From contig NZ_JARHTP010000015.1 in NCBI RefSeq assembly GCF_029223485.1, positions 1 through 64,000 on the forward strand: DNA of 64,000 nt. Direction: 5' to 3'. The translations under genes were made by a program, and so were the position numbers. Position 1 is the first letter of the stretch; each line of letters opens with the position of its first letter. The DNA is from Streptomyces coacervatus. GTDB lineage: Bacteria > Actinomycetota > Actinomycetes > Streptomycetales > Streptomycetaceae. Under the pieces are notes generated by a model, which had not been told where the DNA came from, did no database searches, and worked only from the letters and a program-made list of their open reading frames with translations. This document shows, in pieces, positions 41,564-49,939 of this stretch.

Positions 41564-42301
41564 CTAGGCGGCAAGCCCCAGGGCGGCCATCCGCTTGGTG
41601 TGGGCCTCGGTGATCCGGGAGAACATCCGGCCGACCTCGGCGAGGTCGAAGCCGTCCGCTACACCGCCGACCAGCATCGTCGACAGCGCGTCCCGGTCCG
41701 CGACCACCCGCTGGGACTGCGACAGGGCCTCGCCCATGAGACGCCGGGCCCACAGCGCGAGACGGCCGCCGACCCGCGGATCGGCGTCGATCGCGGCGCG
41801 CACCTTCTCCACGGCGAAACCGGCGTGCCCGGTGTCGTCCAGAACGGCCAGCACCAGCTCACGCGAGTCCGTGTCGAGCCGCGCGGCGACCTCGCGGTAG
41901 AAGTCACTGGCGATGGAGTCGCCGACGTAGGCCTTGACGAGCCCCTCCAGCCAGTCCGAGGGCGCCGTCTGCTTGTGGAAGCCGTCCAGCGCGGCGACGA
42001 ACGGCTCCATCGCGCGCGTGGGCTCCTCGCCGATCTCCGTGAGCCGGTCGCGCAGCCGCTCGAAGTGGTGGAACTCCGCCGACGCCATCTTCGCCAGCTC
42101 CGCCTTGTCCGCGAGCGTCGGCGCCAGCTTGGCGTCCTCCGCGAGCCGCTCGAACGCCGCGAGTTCGCCGTACGCGAGGGCACCGAGGAGGTCGACGACC
42201 GCGGCCCGGTACTGGGGGTCTGCGGAGGCCTGGTCCCAGTCCTGGGCGGCCACTCCGGTGTGCTCGGCGGGTGCGTCAGAGGTGTTGTCAGGCGTCGTCA
42301 T
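41564..42301 (-). CDS. ferritin-like protein related to tRNA hydroxylase MiaE
   Basis: A 245-residue four-helix-bundle protein. Helix motifs GELAAFERL and SAEFHHFERL supply Glu and ExxH ligands, and a second pair lies in DFYREVAARL and LDDTGHAGF, the layout of a di-iron site. The actinobacterial group is annotated as ferritin-like/MiaE-like; hydroxylation of a modified A37 in tRNA is inferred from the family and not certain. ATG at 42299-42301 is chosen over an ATG 9 bp upstream. The same gene precedes the DEAD-box helicase in mycobacteria (Rv3210c-Rv3211). Confidence 0.8.
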   Translation of the reverse strand: MTTPDNTSDAPAEHTGVAAQDWDQASADPQYRAAVVDLLGALAYGELAAFERLAEDAKLAPTLADKAELAKMASAEFHHFERLRDRLTEIGEEPTRAMEPFVAALDGFHKQTAPSDWLEGLVKAYVGDSIASDFYREVAARLDTDSRELVLAVLDDTGHAGFAVEKVRAAIDADPRVGGRLALWARRLMGEALSQSQRVVADRDALSTMLVGGVADGFDLAEVGRMFSRITEAHTKRMAALGLAA

Positions 42302-42679
42302 GAAGCGCACAATAGTCCGCTCGCCGAGCCGTGGAAGTCCCTGGTCAATCAGTGTGATGACGGCTACGTGACCAAATCGGCCATCGCGTGTGCGTGATTC
42401 CGGGGTATGGTGCTAATGCGCCTGCCGACTAATCGACGGGCCGCACGTATGAGGATGCCCGGTCGGTGGCCCGATCGGCTCCGACCCGACAGCCCTCCAT
42501 TTCCATACGGCACATTGCGTATGGCGCCCGGAGGGACCCCCTCAGCGGTACGAGCGCTAGAGCGTCGGCAGTGGTCCCGTGCGTTACGGCAAGCCCGTAA
42601 GGCAGCCGACGTCCCCCGGCACGGTCCGTCAAAGACCCCCGCGCTCGCCTCGCACCGCGCACACAGAAGAGGCAGCACC
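42302..42679 (+). other. leader of the DEAD-box helicase gene
   Basis: 378 bp upstream of the helicase. A possible -10 (TATGGT, 42403-42408) would give a leader of about 270 nt. The leader has small stems (for example CGTTACGG.../CCGTAAGG near 42577-42600). In-frame ATG/GTG codons upstream yield basic, non-family extensions. Long leaders are common for cold-induced RNA helicases, but no known RNA motif is recognised. Confidence 0.45.
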
Positions 42680-45598
42680 CTGACTACCACGTTCAGAGAT
42701 CTCGGCATCCTTCCCGAGACCGCCGAGGCCCTCGAGGCCGTCGGCATCATCACCCCCTTCCCCATCCAGGAGATGACCCTCCCCGTCGCCCTCTCCGGCA
42801 CGGACGTCATCGGCCAGGCCAAGACCGGCACCGGCAAGACGCTGGGCTTCGGCCTTCCGCTCCTCGAGCGCGTCACCGTCCCCGCGGACGTGGAGGCGGG
42901 CCGCGCGAAGCCCGAGGACCTCACCGACACCCCGCAGGCGCTCGTCGTCGTCCCCACGCGCGAGCTGTGCACGCAGGTCACCAACGACCTGCTGACCGCG
43001 GGCAAGGTGCGCAACGTGCGCGTCCTCGCCATCTACGGCGGCCGGGCCTACGAGCCCCAGGTCGAGGCCCTCAAGCAGGGCGTCGACGTGGTCGTCGGCA
43101 CCCCGGGCCGGCTCCTCGACCTCGCGGGCCAGAAGAAGCTCAACCTCAAGCACGTCAAGGCCCTTGTCCTCGACGAGGCCGACGAGATGCTCGACCTGGG
43201 CTTCCTGCCCGATGTCGAGAAGATCATCAACCTGCTGCCGGCCCGCCGTCAGACCATGCTGTTCTCGGCGACCATGCCGGGCGCCGTCATCGGTCTCGCC
43301 CGCCGCTACATGTCGCAGCCCACGCACATCCGCGCCACCGCGCCGGACGACCAGGGCGCGACGGTCGCGAACACCTCGCAGCACGTGTACCGCGCGCACA
43401 ACATGGACAAGCCCGAGATGGTCGCGCGCATACTGCAGGCCGACGGCCGGGGACTGGCCATGGTCTTCTGCCGCACGAAGCGCACCGCGGCCGACCTCGC
43501 CGACCAGCTCAAGCAGCGCGGTTTCGCGGCCGGCGCGGTCCACGGCGACCTCGGCCAGGGCGCCCGCGAGCAGGCGCTGCGCGCCTTCCGCAACGGCAAG
43601 GTGGACGTCCTCGTCTGCACCGACGTCGCCGCCCGCGGCATCGACGTCGAGGGCGTGACGCACGTCATCAACTACCAGTCGCCGGAAGAGGAGAAGACGT
43701 ACCTGCACCGCATCGGCCGCACCGGCCGCGCGGGCGCCAAGGGCATCGCGATCACCCTCGTCGACTGGGACGACATCCCGCGCTGGCAGCTGATCAACAA
43801 GGCGCTGGAGCTTTCCTTCAACGATCCGCCGGAGACGTACTCCACCTCCCCGCACCTCTTCGAGGAGCTGAACATCCCCGCGGGCACCAAGGGTGTCCTG
43901 CCGCGTGCCGAGCGCACGCGTGCGGGCCTCGACGCGGAGGAGCTGGAGGACCTGGGCGAGACCGGCGGCCGCGGTGGCCGCGGTCGCGGTGACCGGGGTG
44001 GCCGTGGCGGCCGGGACGAGTCCCGCTCCGCCGACCGCGAGCGCCCGGCCCGTACGCCGCGTCGTCGCCGCCGCACGCGCAACGGCACGCCGCTGGACGG
44101 AACGGCCACGCCCGAGGTCGTGTCGGAGACCTCCTCCCCCGAGGAGACGTCCGGCCCCCGCACTCCGCGTCGCCGTCGCCGCACCCGTGGCGGTTCGGCG
44201 TCGGAGCCGGTGACGGCCGCCGCCACGGCACCCGAGGCCGCGGAAGTCGCCGTCACCACGGCGGAGGGCCCCGCCCTGGACGCCCCCGAGGCTCCGTCGC
44301 AGCCGCGCCGTCGCCGCAACCGCAGGTCCGCGGAGGTCACGACGGCTGCGGAGTCGCTTGCCGCCGAGGCTCCGGCGACGGTGGAGGCCACGGAGCCCGA
44401 GGCTCCCGCCACCACGCCGCGCCGCCGTACCCGCAAGGCGACGGCCGCCGCGGAGGCCACGGTCGACACGGCCGAGGCCACGGAGGCCAAGCCGCGCACC
44501 CGGACCCGCAAGGCTGCGGCCGCGGCAGAAACCGCCGTCGACACCGCCGAGTCGGCCCCGGAGCCGACGGAGACCGCACCGCGCCGGCGCACCCGCAAGG
44601 CAGCGGCCGCGGCGGTGGCCACGGTCGACACGGTCGAGGCCACCGAAGCCAAGCCCCGCCGGACCCGCAAGACGGCCGCCCCCGCGGAGGCTGCAGTCGA
44701 CACGGCCGAGGCCACGGAAGCCAAGCCGCGCACCCGGACCCGCAAGGCGACCGCTGCGGCCGAGGCCGCGGTCGACACCGCCGAGAGCACGGAAGCCAAG
44801 CCGCGCCGCACCCGCAAGGCGGCCGCCGCCGCGGAAACCGCGGTCGACACGGCCGAGGCCGCGGAGGCCAAGCCGCGCACGCGGACCCGCAAGACCGCGG
44901 CTGCCGCAGACTCCACCGCCGAGGCGGCCGAGGCGAAGCCTCGCCGTACCCGCAAGGCCGCTGCCGTGGCCGAGATCCCGGCGCAGGCCGCCGAGGAGCC
45001 CGAGGCCAAGCCCCGCACCCGTGCGCGGAAGGCAGCGACCGCCGCGGTCGACACCGCCGAGGCCACCGAGGCCAAGCCGCGCACCCGGACCCGCAAGGCG
45101 GCCGCCGCCGCGGAGGCGGCGGTCGACACGGCCGAAGCCGCCGAGGCCGCGCCCCGTCGGCGTACCCGCAAGGTCGCCGAGTCCGCCGACGCCGCCTCGG
45201 CGCCGGAGGTGGCGAACCCGCGCCGTACGCGCAAGGTGGCGGCTGCAGCCGAGGCCGCTGTCGACACGGCGGAGGGTACGGAGGCCAAGCCGCGCCGCAC
45301 GCGCAAGACGGCGGCCGCCGTGGAGACCACCGAGGAGGCGAAGCCCCGCACCCGTGCAGGGAAGGCAGCGACCGCCGCGGTCGACACGGTCGAGGCCGCG
45401 GAGGCCAAGCCGCGCCGTACCCGCAAGGCCGCCGCTGTGGCCGAGATCCCGGCGCAGGCCGCCGAGGAGCCCGTGGCCAAGCCCCGCACCCGCAAGGCCG
45501 CGGCATCCGCCGAGGCCACTGCCGACACGGCCGAGGCGAAGCCCAGGACGCGTCGCACGCGGAAGGCCACGGCCGCCGCGGAGCCCGCGGAGAGCTGA
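42680..45598 (+). CDS. DEAD-box RNA helicase with RGG box and histone-H1-like repeat tail
   Basis: 972 residues from the proposed CTG start. The core (1-425) has all DEAD-box elements: Q motif PFPIQ, AKTGTGKT at 47-54, PTRELC, VLDEADEML, SATMPG and HRIGRTGRAG. An RGG/RG-rich, RNA-binding segment (about 428-455) follows, then Arg-rich blocks. From about 577 to the end come some 17 copies of a 20-25-residue unit, KPR-x-RTRK-AAAAAE-xxVDTAEATEA, giving a lysine/alanine-rich tail like eukaryotic linker histone tails. It probably remodels structured RNA or ribosome assembly intermediates. No ATG/GTG/TTG fits the family N-terminus; CTG (42680) with GAAGAGG about 8 nt upstream is the best start. Confidence 0.88.
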   Translation: MTTTFRDLGILPETAEALEAVGIITPFPIQEMTLPVALSGTDVIGQAKTGTGKTLGFGLPLLERVTVPADVEAGRAKPEDLTDTPQALVVVPTRELCTQVTNDLLTAGKVRNVRVLAIYGGRAYEPQVEALKQGVDVVVGTPGRLLDLAGQKKLNLKHVKALVLDEADEMLDLGFLPDVEKIINLLPARRQTMLFSATMPGAVIGLARRYMSQPTHIRATAPDDQGATVANTSQHVYRAHNMDKPEMVARILQADGRGLAMVFCRTKRTAADLADQLKQRGFAAGAVHGDLGQGAREQALRAFRNGKVDVLVCTDVAARGIDVEGVTHVINYQSPEEEKTYLHRIGRTGRAGAKGIAITLVDWDDIPRWQLINKALELSFNDPPETYSTSPHLFEELNIPAGTKGVLPRAERTRAGLDAEELEDLGETGGRGGRGRGDRGGRGGRDESRSADRERPARTPRRRRRTRNGTPLDGTATPEVVSETSSPEETSGPRTPRRRRRTRGGSASEPVTAAATAPEAAEVAVTTAEGPALDAPEAPSQPRRRRNRRSAEVTTAAESLAAEAPATVEATEPEAPATTPRRRTRKATAAAEATVDTAEATEAKPRTRTRKAAAAAETAVDTAESAPEPTETAPRRRTRKAAAAAVATVDTVEATEAKPRRTRKTAAPAEAAVDTAEATEAKPRTRTRKATAAAEAAVDTAESTEAKPRRTRKAAAAAETAVDTAEAAEAKPRTRTRKTAAAADSTAEAAEAKPRRTRKAAAVAEIPAQAAEEPEAKPRTRARKAATAAVDTAEATEAKPRTRTRKAAAAAEAAVDTAEAAEAAPRRRTRKVAESADAASAPEVANPRRTRKVAAAAEAAVDTAEGTEAKPRRTRKTAAAVETTEEAKPRTRAGKAATAAVDTVEAAEAKPRRTRKAAAVAEIPAQAAEEPVAKPRTRKAAASAEATADTAEAKPRTRRTRKATAAAEPAES
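44409..45596 (+). repeat. tandem coding repeat in the helicase tail
   Basis: About 17 imperfect units of 60-78 bp, each with an (R)RTRK core, an alanine run and VDTAEATEA. Two larger blocks, containing AAAVAEIPAQAAEEP, are near-duplicates (around 44940-45050 and 45410-45490). Confidence 0.92.
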
Positions 45599-45610
45599 CC
45601 GCTCACTCAC

Positions 45611-45647
45611 CGACGGCCCGGCCCGACTCACCTCGGCCGGGCCGTCG
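45611..45647 (+). terminator. terminator after the helicase gene
   Basis: A 13-bp perfect stem CGACGGCCCGGCC/GGCCGGGCCGTCG with an 11-nt loop, followed by GCGTTTCC, 12 bp after the helicase stop. Confidence 0.8.
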
Positions 45648-45654
45648 GCGTTTC

Positions 45655-45930
45655 CACACCTACATGCGTGCCCGGCGGCCTTCCTCCGCGGCTGCCAGAA
45701 ACCCACAGAGCCCTCCCCGGCCACCCCGGATGCCCCAGCCCGGGTTCCCACACCTACATGCGTGCCCGTCGGGCTTCCTCCGCAGCTGCCAGAAACCCGC
45801 ACGCCCCTCCCCGCTCACCCCGGATACCCCAACCCGGATTCCCACACCTGCACGCGTGCCCGCGGCCTTCCTCCGCGGCTGCCAGAAACCCGCACAGCCC
45901 TCCCCTGCCACCCCGGATGCCCCAGCCCGT
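45655..45930. repeat. three 94-bp tandem direct repeats, noncoding
   Basis: Units start at 45655, 45749 and 45843, each beginning CACACCT[AG]CA[TC]GCGTGCCC. They share CTTCCTCCGC[GA]GCTGCCAGAAACCC and CACCCCGGAT[GA]CCCCA. Units 1 and 2 are exactly 94 bp; unit 3 is slightly shorter at its end. A length not divisible by three argues against coding. Confidence 0.92.
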
Positions 45931-45967
45931 CCGCCTCCCCGACACCCCGGCCCGATAACCTCACCTC

Positions 45968-46858
45968 ATGAGCAGGCCCCCGACCTTCACCCCGCCCCCC
46001 GGCGCCCGCGCGTACTCGCTGCGCACCGGGCGCGGAGAGTTCGCCGTCGTCGATGCGCCCGTGCCGGACGGCGTCGCCCCCAAGGGAACCGCGCTGCTGC
46101 TACCCGGGTTCACCGGCAGCAAGGAGGACTACAACCCGCTGCACCAGCCGCTCGCGGCACGCGGCTACCGGACCGTCGCGGTGGACGGACGGGGGCAGTT
46201 CGAGTCCGATGGACCCGAGGACGACGAATCGGCCTACGCCCAGGCCGAGTTGGCGCAGGACGTGCTCGCCCAGGCCGCCGCCCTCGGCACCCCCGTGCAC
46301 CTGGTGGGCCACTCCCTCGGCGGGCAGATCGCGCGCGCCGCGGTCCTGCTGGACCACGCCCCCTTCCTGTCCTTCACCCTCATGGCCTCCGGCCCCGCCC
46401 AGATCTCCGGCTCCCAGCAGCAGCGCGTCAAGCTGCTGAGGGACGCGCTCGCCGTGATGAGCATGGCCGAGGTGTGGGAGGCGATCCAGGCCATGGAGGC
46501 GCCGGAGGAGACCGAGACCGGGGAGTCCGGGGAGCTGGACGGCGGCCTCGACGACCAGGACGACCTGCGCCGCCGCTGGCTGGGCAACAAGCCGGCCCAA
46601 CTCATCGCCACGGGCCGCCAGTTGTGCGTGGAACCGGACCGCGTGGCCGAGCTGGCCGCCGTACCACTGCCGTTCCATGTCCTGTCGGGTTCCCGCGACG
46701 ACACCTGGCCGGTGACCCTGCTCGACGACATGGCGCTGCGCCTGCGCGCGCATCGCACCGTCGTCCAGGGCGCCGAACACTCCCCCAACACCGACAGGCC
46801 CCTCGATACGGCCCGGGCCTTCGCCGACTTCTGGGACCGCAGCAACCAGAGCCGGTAG
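45968..46858 (+). CDS. alpha/beta-fold hydrolase
   Basis: A 296-residue alpha/beta-hydrolase. LLPGFTGSKEDY is the oxyanion loop, GHSLGGQ (near 117) the nucleophile, a SGSRDDTWP strand carries the acid, and QGAEHSPN the histidine. An acidic insertion (APEETETGESGELDGG) sits in the lid. No signal peptide. Substrate unknown. It is convergent with the NYN-domain gene, whose stop lies 16 bp away. Confidence 0.87.
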   Translation: MSRPPTFTPPPGARAYSLRTGRGEFAVVDAPVPDGVAPKGTALLLPGFTGSKEDYNPLHQPLAARGYRTVAVDGRGQFESDGPEDDESAYAQAELAQDVLAQAAALGTPVHLVGHSLGGQIARAAVLLDHAPFLSFTLMASGPAQISGSQQQRVKLLRDALAVMSMAEVWEAIQAMEAPEETETGESGELDGGLDDQDDLRRRWLGNKPAQLIATGRQLCVEPDRVAELAAVPLPFHVLSGSRDDTWPVTLLDDMALRLRAHRTVVQGAEHSPNTDRPLDTARAFADFWDRSNQSR

Positions 46859-46874
46859 CCGCAAGAACAGCCGG

Positions 46875-47777
46875 CTAGTACTGCGCCTGCAGGTGCTCCC
46901 AGAACCCGTCCCGCAGCGCGCGCCGCAGGTCCGCCTGGCCGCGCAGGGAGTACTGCAGCAGGCCCTCCGCCTCCACCAGCAGGTCCTGGTCGACCGAGCC
47001 GGGCAGGTAGGGGTGGCCGGGCAGCAGTTCCGCCAGGGAGTCGCGGCCCCGCGCCGCCAGCCACTTCGCCGCGATCTGCGCGCCGACGAAGCGGACGTCC
47101 TCGCGGGTGGGCCGGGCGGCGGTGGCCTCGTAGGCGGCCGCGGTGCGCCGGGAGACGTACGGCTTGAAGAAGTCGAGGTCGAGGGTGCGCTGGCTGTCGA
47201 CCTCCCAGAGCAGGGGCTCCGCCTGGTTGCGTCCCTCGGGGGCCTCGATGCCCCACAGGTGGACGCGCGCCCCGTACCCCTGCGCCGCCTCGACCGCCGA
47301 CACCAGGTCCTCGTCGCCGCCCAGCAGCGCCGCATCGCTGATCGCCCGGTGTCTGGCCAGTGACTCCAGGTCCGACCTGATCAGGGAGTCGACGCCCTTC
47401 TGCTGGTTGTTGGCGTTCAGGTTGCCCAACCGGACCTTCACGTCCGGGAGTTCGGCGATCGACTGCTGCTCGGCGGTGTGGATGCGGCGCCGCGCGCCGT
47501 CGTACCAGTAGACGCGGAGCAGCCTGCTGTCCGCGAAGATCGTGCGGGCCCGGTCGATGAGTGCCTCGATCAGCCCCTCGGCGTCCAGGTCGAAGGCGCG
47601 GCGGTCCTCCGTGCCCGCCACCAGCCGCCCCGCGGCCGCGTACAGGTACCCGGCGTCGACGAAGATCGCATGGGTCGAGGGTGTCTTCGCCACCTCGGCG
47701 AGCATGCGCTGGAGCAGCTCGTTCGTGCGGTCGATGCGGGCGCTGAGGGCCGCCAGGTCGTCGTTCATCGCCTCCAT
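46875..47777 (-). CDS. NYN-domain (PIN-like) putative ribonuclease
   Basis: About 300 residues. A short coiled coil (ALSARIDRTNELLQRML) precedes a NYN/PIN-like domain with conserved acidic residues in AIFVDAGYLY, GVDSLIRSDL and LLGGDEDLVSAVE. These form the metal site of NYN nucleases. The C-terminal part (about 190-300) is a separate helical domain, possibly RNA-binding. It probably cleaves or processes RNA. The start is either ATG 47775-47777 or ATG 47766-47768. Confidence 0.8.
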   Translation of the reverse strand: MEAMNDDLAALSARIDRTNELLQRMLAEVAKTPSTHAIFVDAGYLYAAAGRLVAGTEDRRAFDLDAEGLIEALIDRARTIFADSRLLRVYWYDGARRRIHTAEQQSIAELPDVKVRLGNLNANNQQKGVDSLIRSDLESLARHRAISDAALLGGDEDLVSAVEAAQGYGARVHLWGIEAPEGRNQAEPLLWEVDSQRTLDLDFFKPYVSRRTAAAYEATAARPTREDVRFVGAQIAAKWLAARGRDSLAELLPGHPYLPGSVDQDLLVEAEGLLQYSLRGQADLRRALRDGFWEHLQAQY

Positions 47778-47940
47778 TGTCCCGGCGGTCACGCTGCGAA
47801 CACAACCGGTCCCGGTCGGTCTCCCCATGACCTCCTACCGGCCGGTAATTAGCTGTTCGAAAAATTTCCTTAGCGAAGGGAATGTTTGTAACACGCGGCC
47901 CGTTGACTACTACGAACACAGCGAGACGAAGGGAGAGGCC

Positions 47941-48093
47941 GTGCGCTTCGAAATCATGCGACTCGACGAGGTCAACGGCACGACCGTGGACAGCAAGGTC
48001 GTGGACGCCGCCTCCGTCAACCGGATCGTCCAGCAGGCCGCCGCCATCGGACAGCGGCTCTGGATCCGGCCGGCCGAGGAGTCGGCCGCGTAA
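47941..48093 (+). CDS. 50-residue conserved small protein
   Basis: It begins with GTG at 47941 after a GGGAGAGG ribosome site. The product is MRFEIMRLDEVNG...VDSKVVDAASVNRIVQQAAAIG..., a compact beta-alpha pattern with a Val/Ile core and no cysteine. Length and composition match tiny conserved Streptomyces proteins of unknown role. A 16-bp hairpin terminator at 48136-48173 follows, supporting an independent unit. Confidence 0.75.
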   Translation: MRFEIMRLDEVNGTTVDSKVVDAASVNRIVQQAAAIGQRLWIRPAEESAA

Positions 48094-48135
48094 CAGACGC
48101 GGATCAGCACAGACGCGGATCACCGCAGCAGCTTC

Positions 48136-48173
48136 AGAGCCCCCGTACGGCATCGACGCCGTACGGGGGCTCT
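48136..48173. terminator. bidirectional terminator
   Basis: A 16-bp perfect stem (AGAGCCCCCGTACGGC and complement, 6-nt loop) between the small protein gene and the convergent MarC-family gene. Confidence 0.85.
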
Positions 48174-48187
48174 GCGCTTGCGCGGCC

Positions 48188-48793
48188 TCAGGCGCCCTTG
48201 ATCACCTGCGTGACACCGTTGATGATCTGCTGCACGGCGATCGCGGAGAGCATCATGCCCGCGAGCCGCGTCACGAGGACCACGCCCCCGTCCTTGATGA
48301 CCCGGATGATCAGCAGCGAGTACCGCATCACCACCCACAGCACGACATGGATGGCGAGGATCGCCGTCCACACCGACACCTGCATGGCGACACTGTCGGC
48401 CTTCTGCACGGCGAGGATGACGGACACGATGGCACCGGGGCCGGCCAGCAGCGGCATGCCCAGCGGTACGAGCGCCACATTGACGTCCTTGGTCTGCTTC
48501 GGCTCGTCGGTCTTGCCGGTCAGCAGGTCGAGGGCGATGAGCAGGAGCAGCAGTCCGCCCGCGATCATCAGCGCGGGCACGGAGACATGCAGATAGTTGA
48601 GGATCTGGTGCCCGAGCAGCCCGAAGACGGTGATGACGCCACCGGCGACGCAGACCGCCTGGAAGGCCATCCGCTTCTGCACCTTGCCGGGACGTCCGGC
48701 GGTGAGGGCGAGGAAGATCGGGGTGATCCCAGGGGGATCCATGATGACAAAAAGGGTCAGGAACAGAGAGCCGAAGACGGCGACGTCGAACAT
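48188..48793 (-). CDS. MarC-family integral membrane protein
   Basis: 201 residues with six hydrophobic helices. The MarC/UPF0056 signatures are LFVIMDPPGITPIFL in helix 1 and VPLGMPLLAGPGAI in the fourth. Despite the name, MarC proteins do not confer multidrug resistance; transport function is unproven. It lies 71 bp downstream of the PHP phosphoesterase on the same strand. Confidence 0.92.
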   Translation of the reverse strand: MFDVAVFGSLFLTLFVIMDPPGITPIFLALTAGRPGKVQKRMAFQAVCVAGGVITVFGLLGHQILNYLHVSVPALMIAGGLLLLLIALDLLTGKTDEPKQTKDVNVALVPLGMPLLAGPGAIVSVILAVQKADSVAMQVSVWTAILAIHVVLWVVMRYSLLIIRVIKDGGVVLVTRLAGMMLSAIAVQQIINGVTQVIKGA

Positions 48794-48864
48794 GGGTGAG
48801 CTACACGCCTTGCAGGAAAAGGAAGCGGACGGGAGGTGAGGAACGGAGGGGACGGAGGGGACCC

Positions 48865-49722
48865 TCAGGCTCCGCCGGTCCCCGGCACCGGGAACGCCCC
48901 GGTCGCCCGCCGCGTGATCTCCCCGTACACCTCAGGATCCGTGACGTACTCGCCGAGGACGCACGTCTTGCGGCTGCCGTGATAGTCGCTGGACCCGGTG
49001 GTCAGCAGGCCCAGCTCCTTGGCCAGCCCCCGCAGCCGCGCCCGGGTCTCCTCGTCGTGGTCCATATGGTCGACCTCGATGCCGTCGAGCCCGGCGGCGG
49101 CCAGCTCGGCGATGCCGGACTCCGGGACCGTACGGCCGCGCTTGCTGGCGCCCGGGTGCGCGAATACGGTGACCCCGCCCGCGGCCTTGACCAGCCGGAT
49201 CGCCTCGAAGGGGTCCGTCTCGTGCTTCTCGACGAAGGCCCGCCCCCCGTCGGCCAGCCAGTCGTCGGTGAACGCATCGCTCACGGTCGGTACGACGCCG
49301 AGCTCGACGAGCGCGGTCGCGACATGCGGCCGCCCGACGGAACCGCCACCGGCGATCCGCTCGACCTGCTCCCAGGTGACCGGCACACCCAGCCCGTTCA
49401 GCTTGGCGACCATGCCCTTGGCCCGCGGCACCCGGTCGTCCCGCACCAGCTCGCGCTCGGCGAGCAGCGCCGGCTCCTCGGGATCGAAGAGATAGGCGAG
49501 CATGTGCATGGAGACCCCGTCGATACGACAGGACAGCTCGGCCCCGGTGACGAGCGTGAGCCCCTCCGGCACCGCGGCAATCGCCTCGGCATACCCACGG
49601 GTGGTGTCGTGATCGGTCAGCGCCACGACGTCCAGCCCCGCCGCGGCAGCGTTACGCACCAGATCGGCCGGGGTGTCCGTACCGTCGGAAGCAGTGGAGT
49701 GGGCGTGCAGATCGATACGCAC
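48865..49722 (-). CDS. PHP-domain phosphoesterase
   Basis: A 285-residue PHP-domain metal-dependent phosphoesterase. Metal ligands are visible in DLHAHST at 4-10, ALTDHDT near 33, a Glu in TGAELSC, FAHPG and the C-terminal SSDYHGS. Members of this group act as 5'-3' exonucleases or nucleoside 3',5'-bisphosphate phosphatases (YciV/RnaAM type) in RNA turnover. No polymerase domain is present. It is probably cotranscribed with the MarC-family gene. Confidence 0.9.
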   Translation of the reverse strand: MRIDLHAHSTASDGTDTPADLVRNAAAAGLDVVALTDHDTTRGYAEAIAAVPEGLTLVTGAELSCRIDGVSMHMLAYLFDPEEPALLAERELVRDDRVPRAKGMVAKLNGLGVPVTWEQVERIAGGGSVGRPHVATALVELGVVPTVSDAFTDDWLADGGRAFVEKHETDPFEAIRLVKAAGGVTVFAHPGASKRGRTVPESGIAELAAAGLDGIEVDHMDHDEETRARLRGLAKELGLLTTGSSDYHGSRKTCVLGEYVTDPEVYGEITRRATGAFPVPGTGGA

Positions 49723-49838
49723 TACGCGGACTCCAGGCGGTAACGGAACAGAAGCGGACGCTCAAGGATAACCGGATTTTCACGCTCCCCTGTCACACCC
49801 GCACATACCGAGCACCCCCTACCGGCACCCTCCCTCAA

Positions 49839-49890
49839 GGGGCGCGGGGCTGTATCAATATGCGGCTCCGCCGCGCGGGCGCGACCAGCC
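49839..49890 (+). repeat. Streptomyces intergenic palindromic repeat, copy 1
   Basis: GGGGCGCGGGGCTGT...GCGGCTCCGCCGC...GGGCGCGACCAGCC is the familiar dispersed Streptomyces intergenic element with internal GCGGC/GCCGC stem. It lies between the PHP and DUF6758 genes. Confidence 0.75.
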
Positions 49891-49939
49891 AACGACAACC
49901 CGCAGCCGCCCCCGAAGAGACCCCCCACCCCGGTAGGCA

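Larger units (their letters stand above)
45599..45967. other. intergenic stretch: terminator plus 94-bp tandem repeats
   Basis: 369 bp with no supported gene. It contains the helicase terminator (45611-45647) and three tandem repeats (45655-45930), followed by about 35 bp before the hydrolase ATG. Confidence 0.75.

Noticed and set aside
42629..45802. Long minus-strand ORFs (1057 and 644 codons) opposite the helicase
   Set aside because: They are mirror images of the repetitive helicase tail; repetitive Gly/Arg/Leu or Ala/Val/Ser-rich, with no independent signal.
45655..45930. 94-bp repeats considered as a CRISPR array
   Set aside because: There are no short repeats separated by unique spacers; whole 94-bp units are repeated and no cas genes are present.
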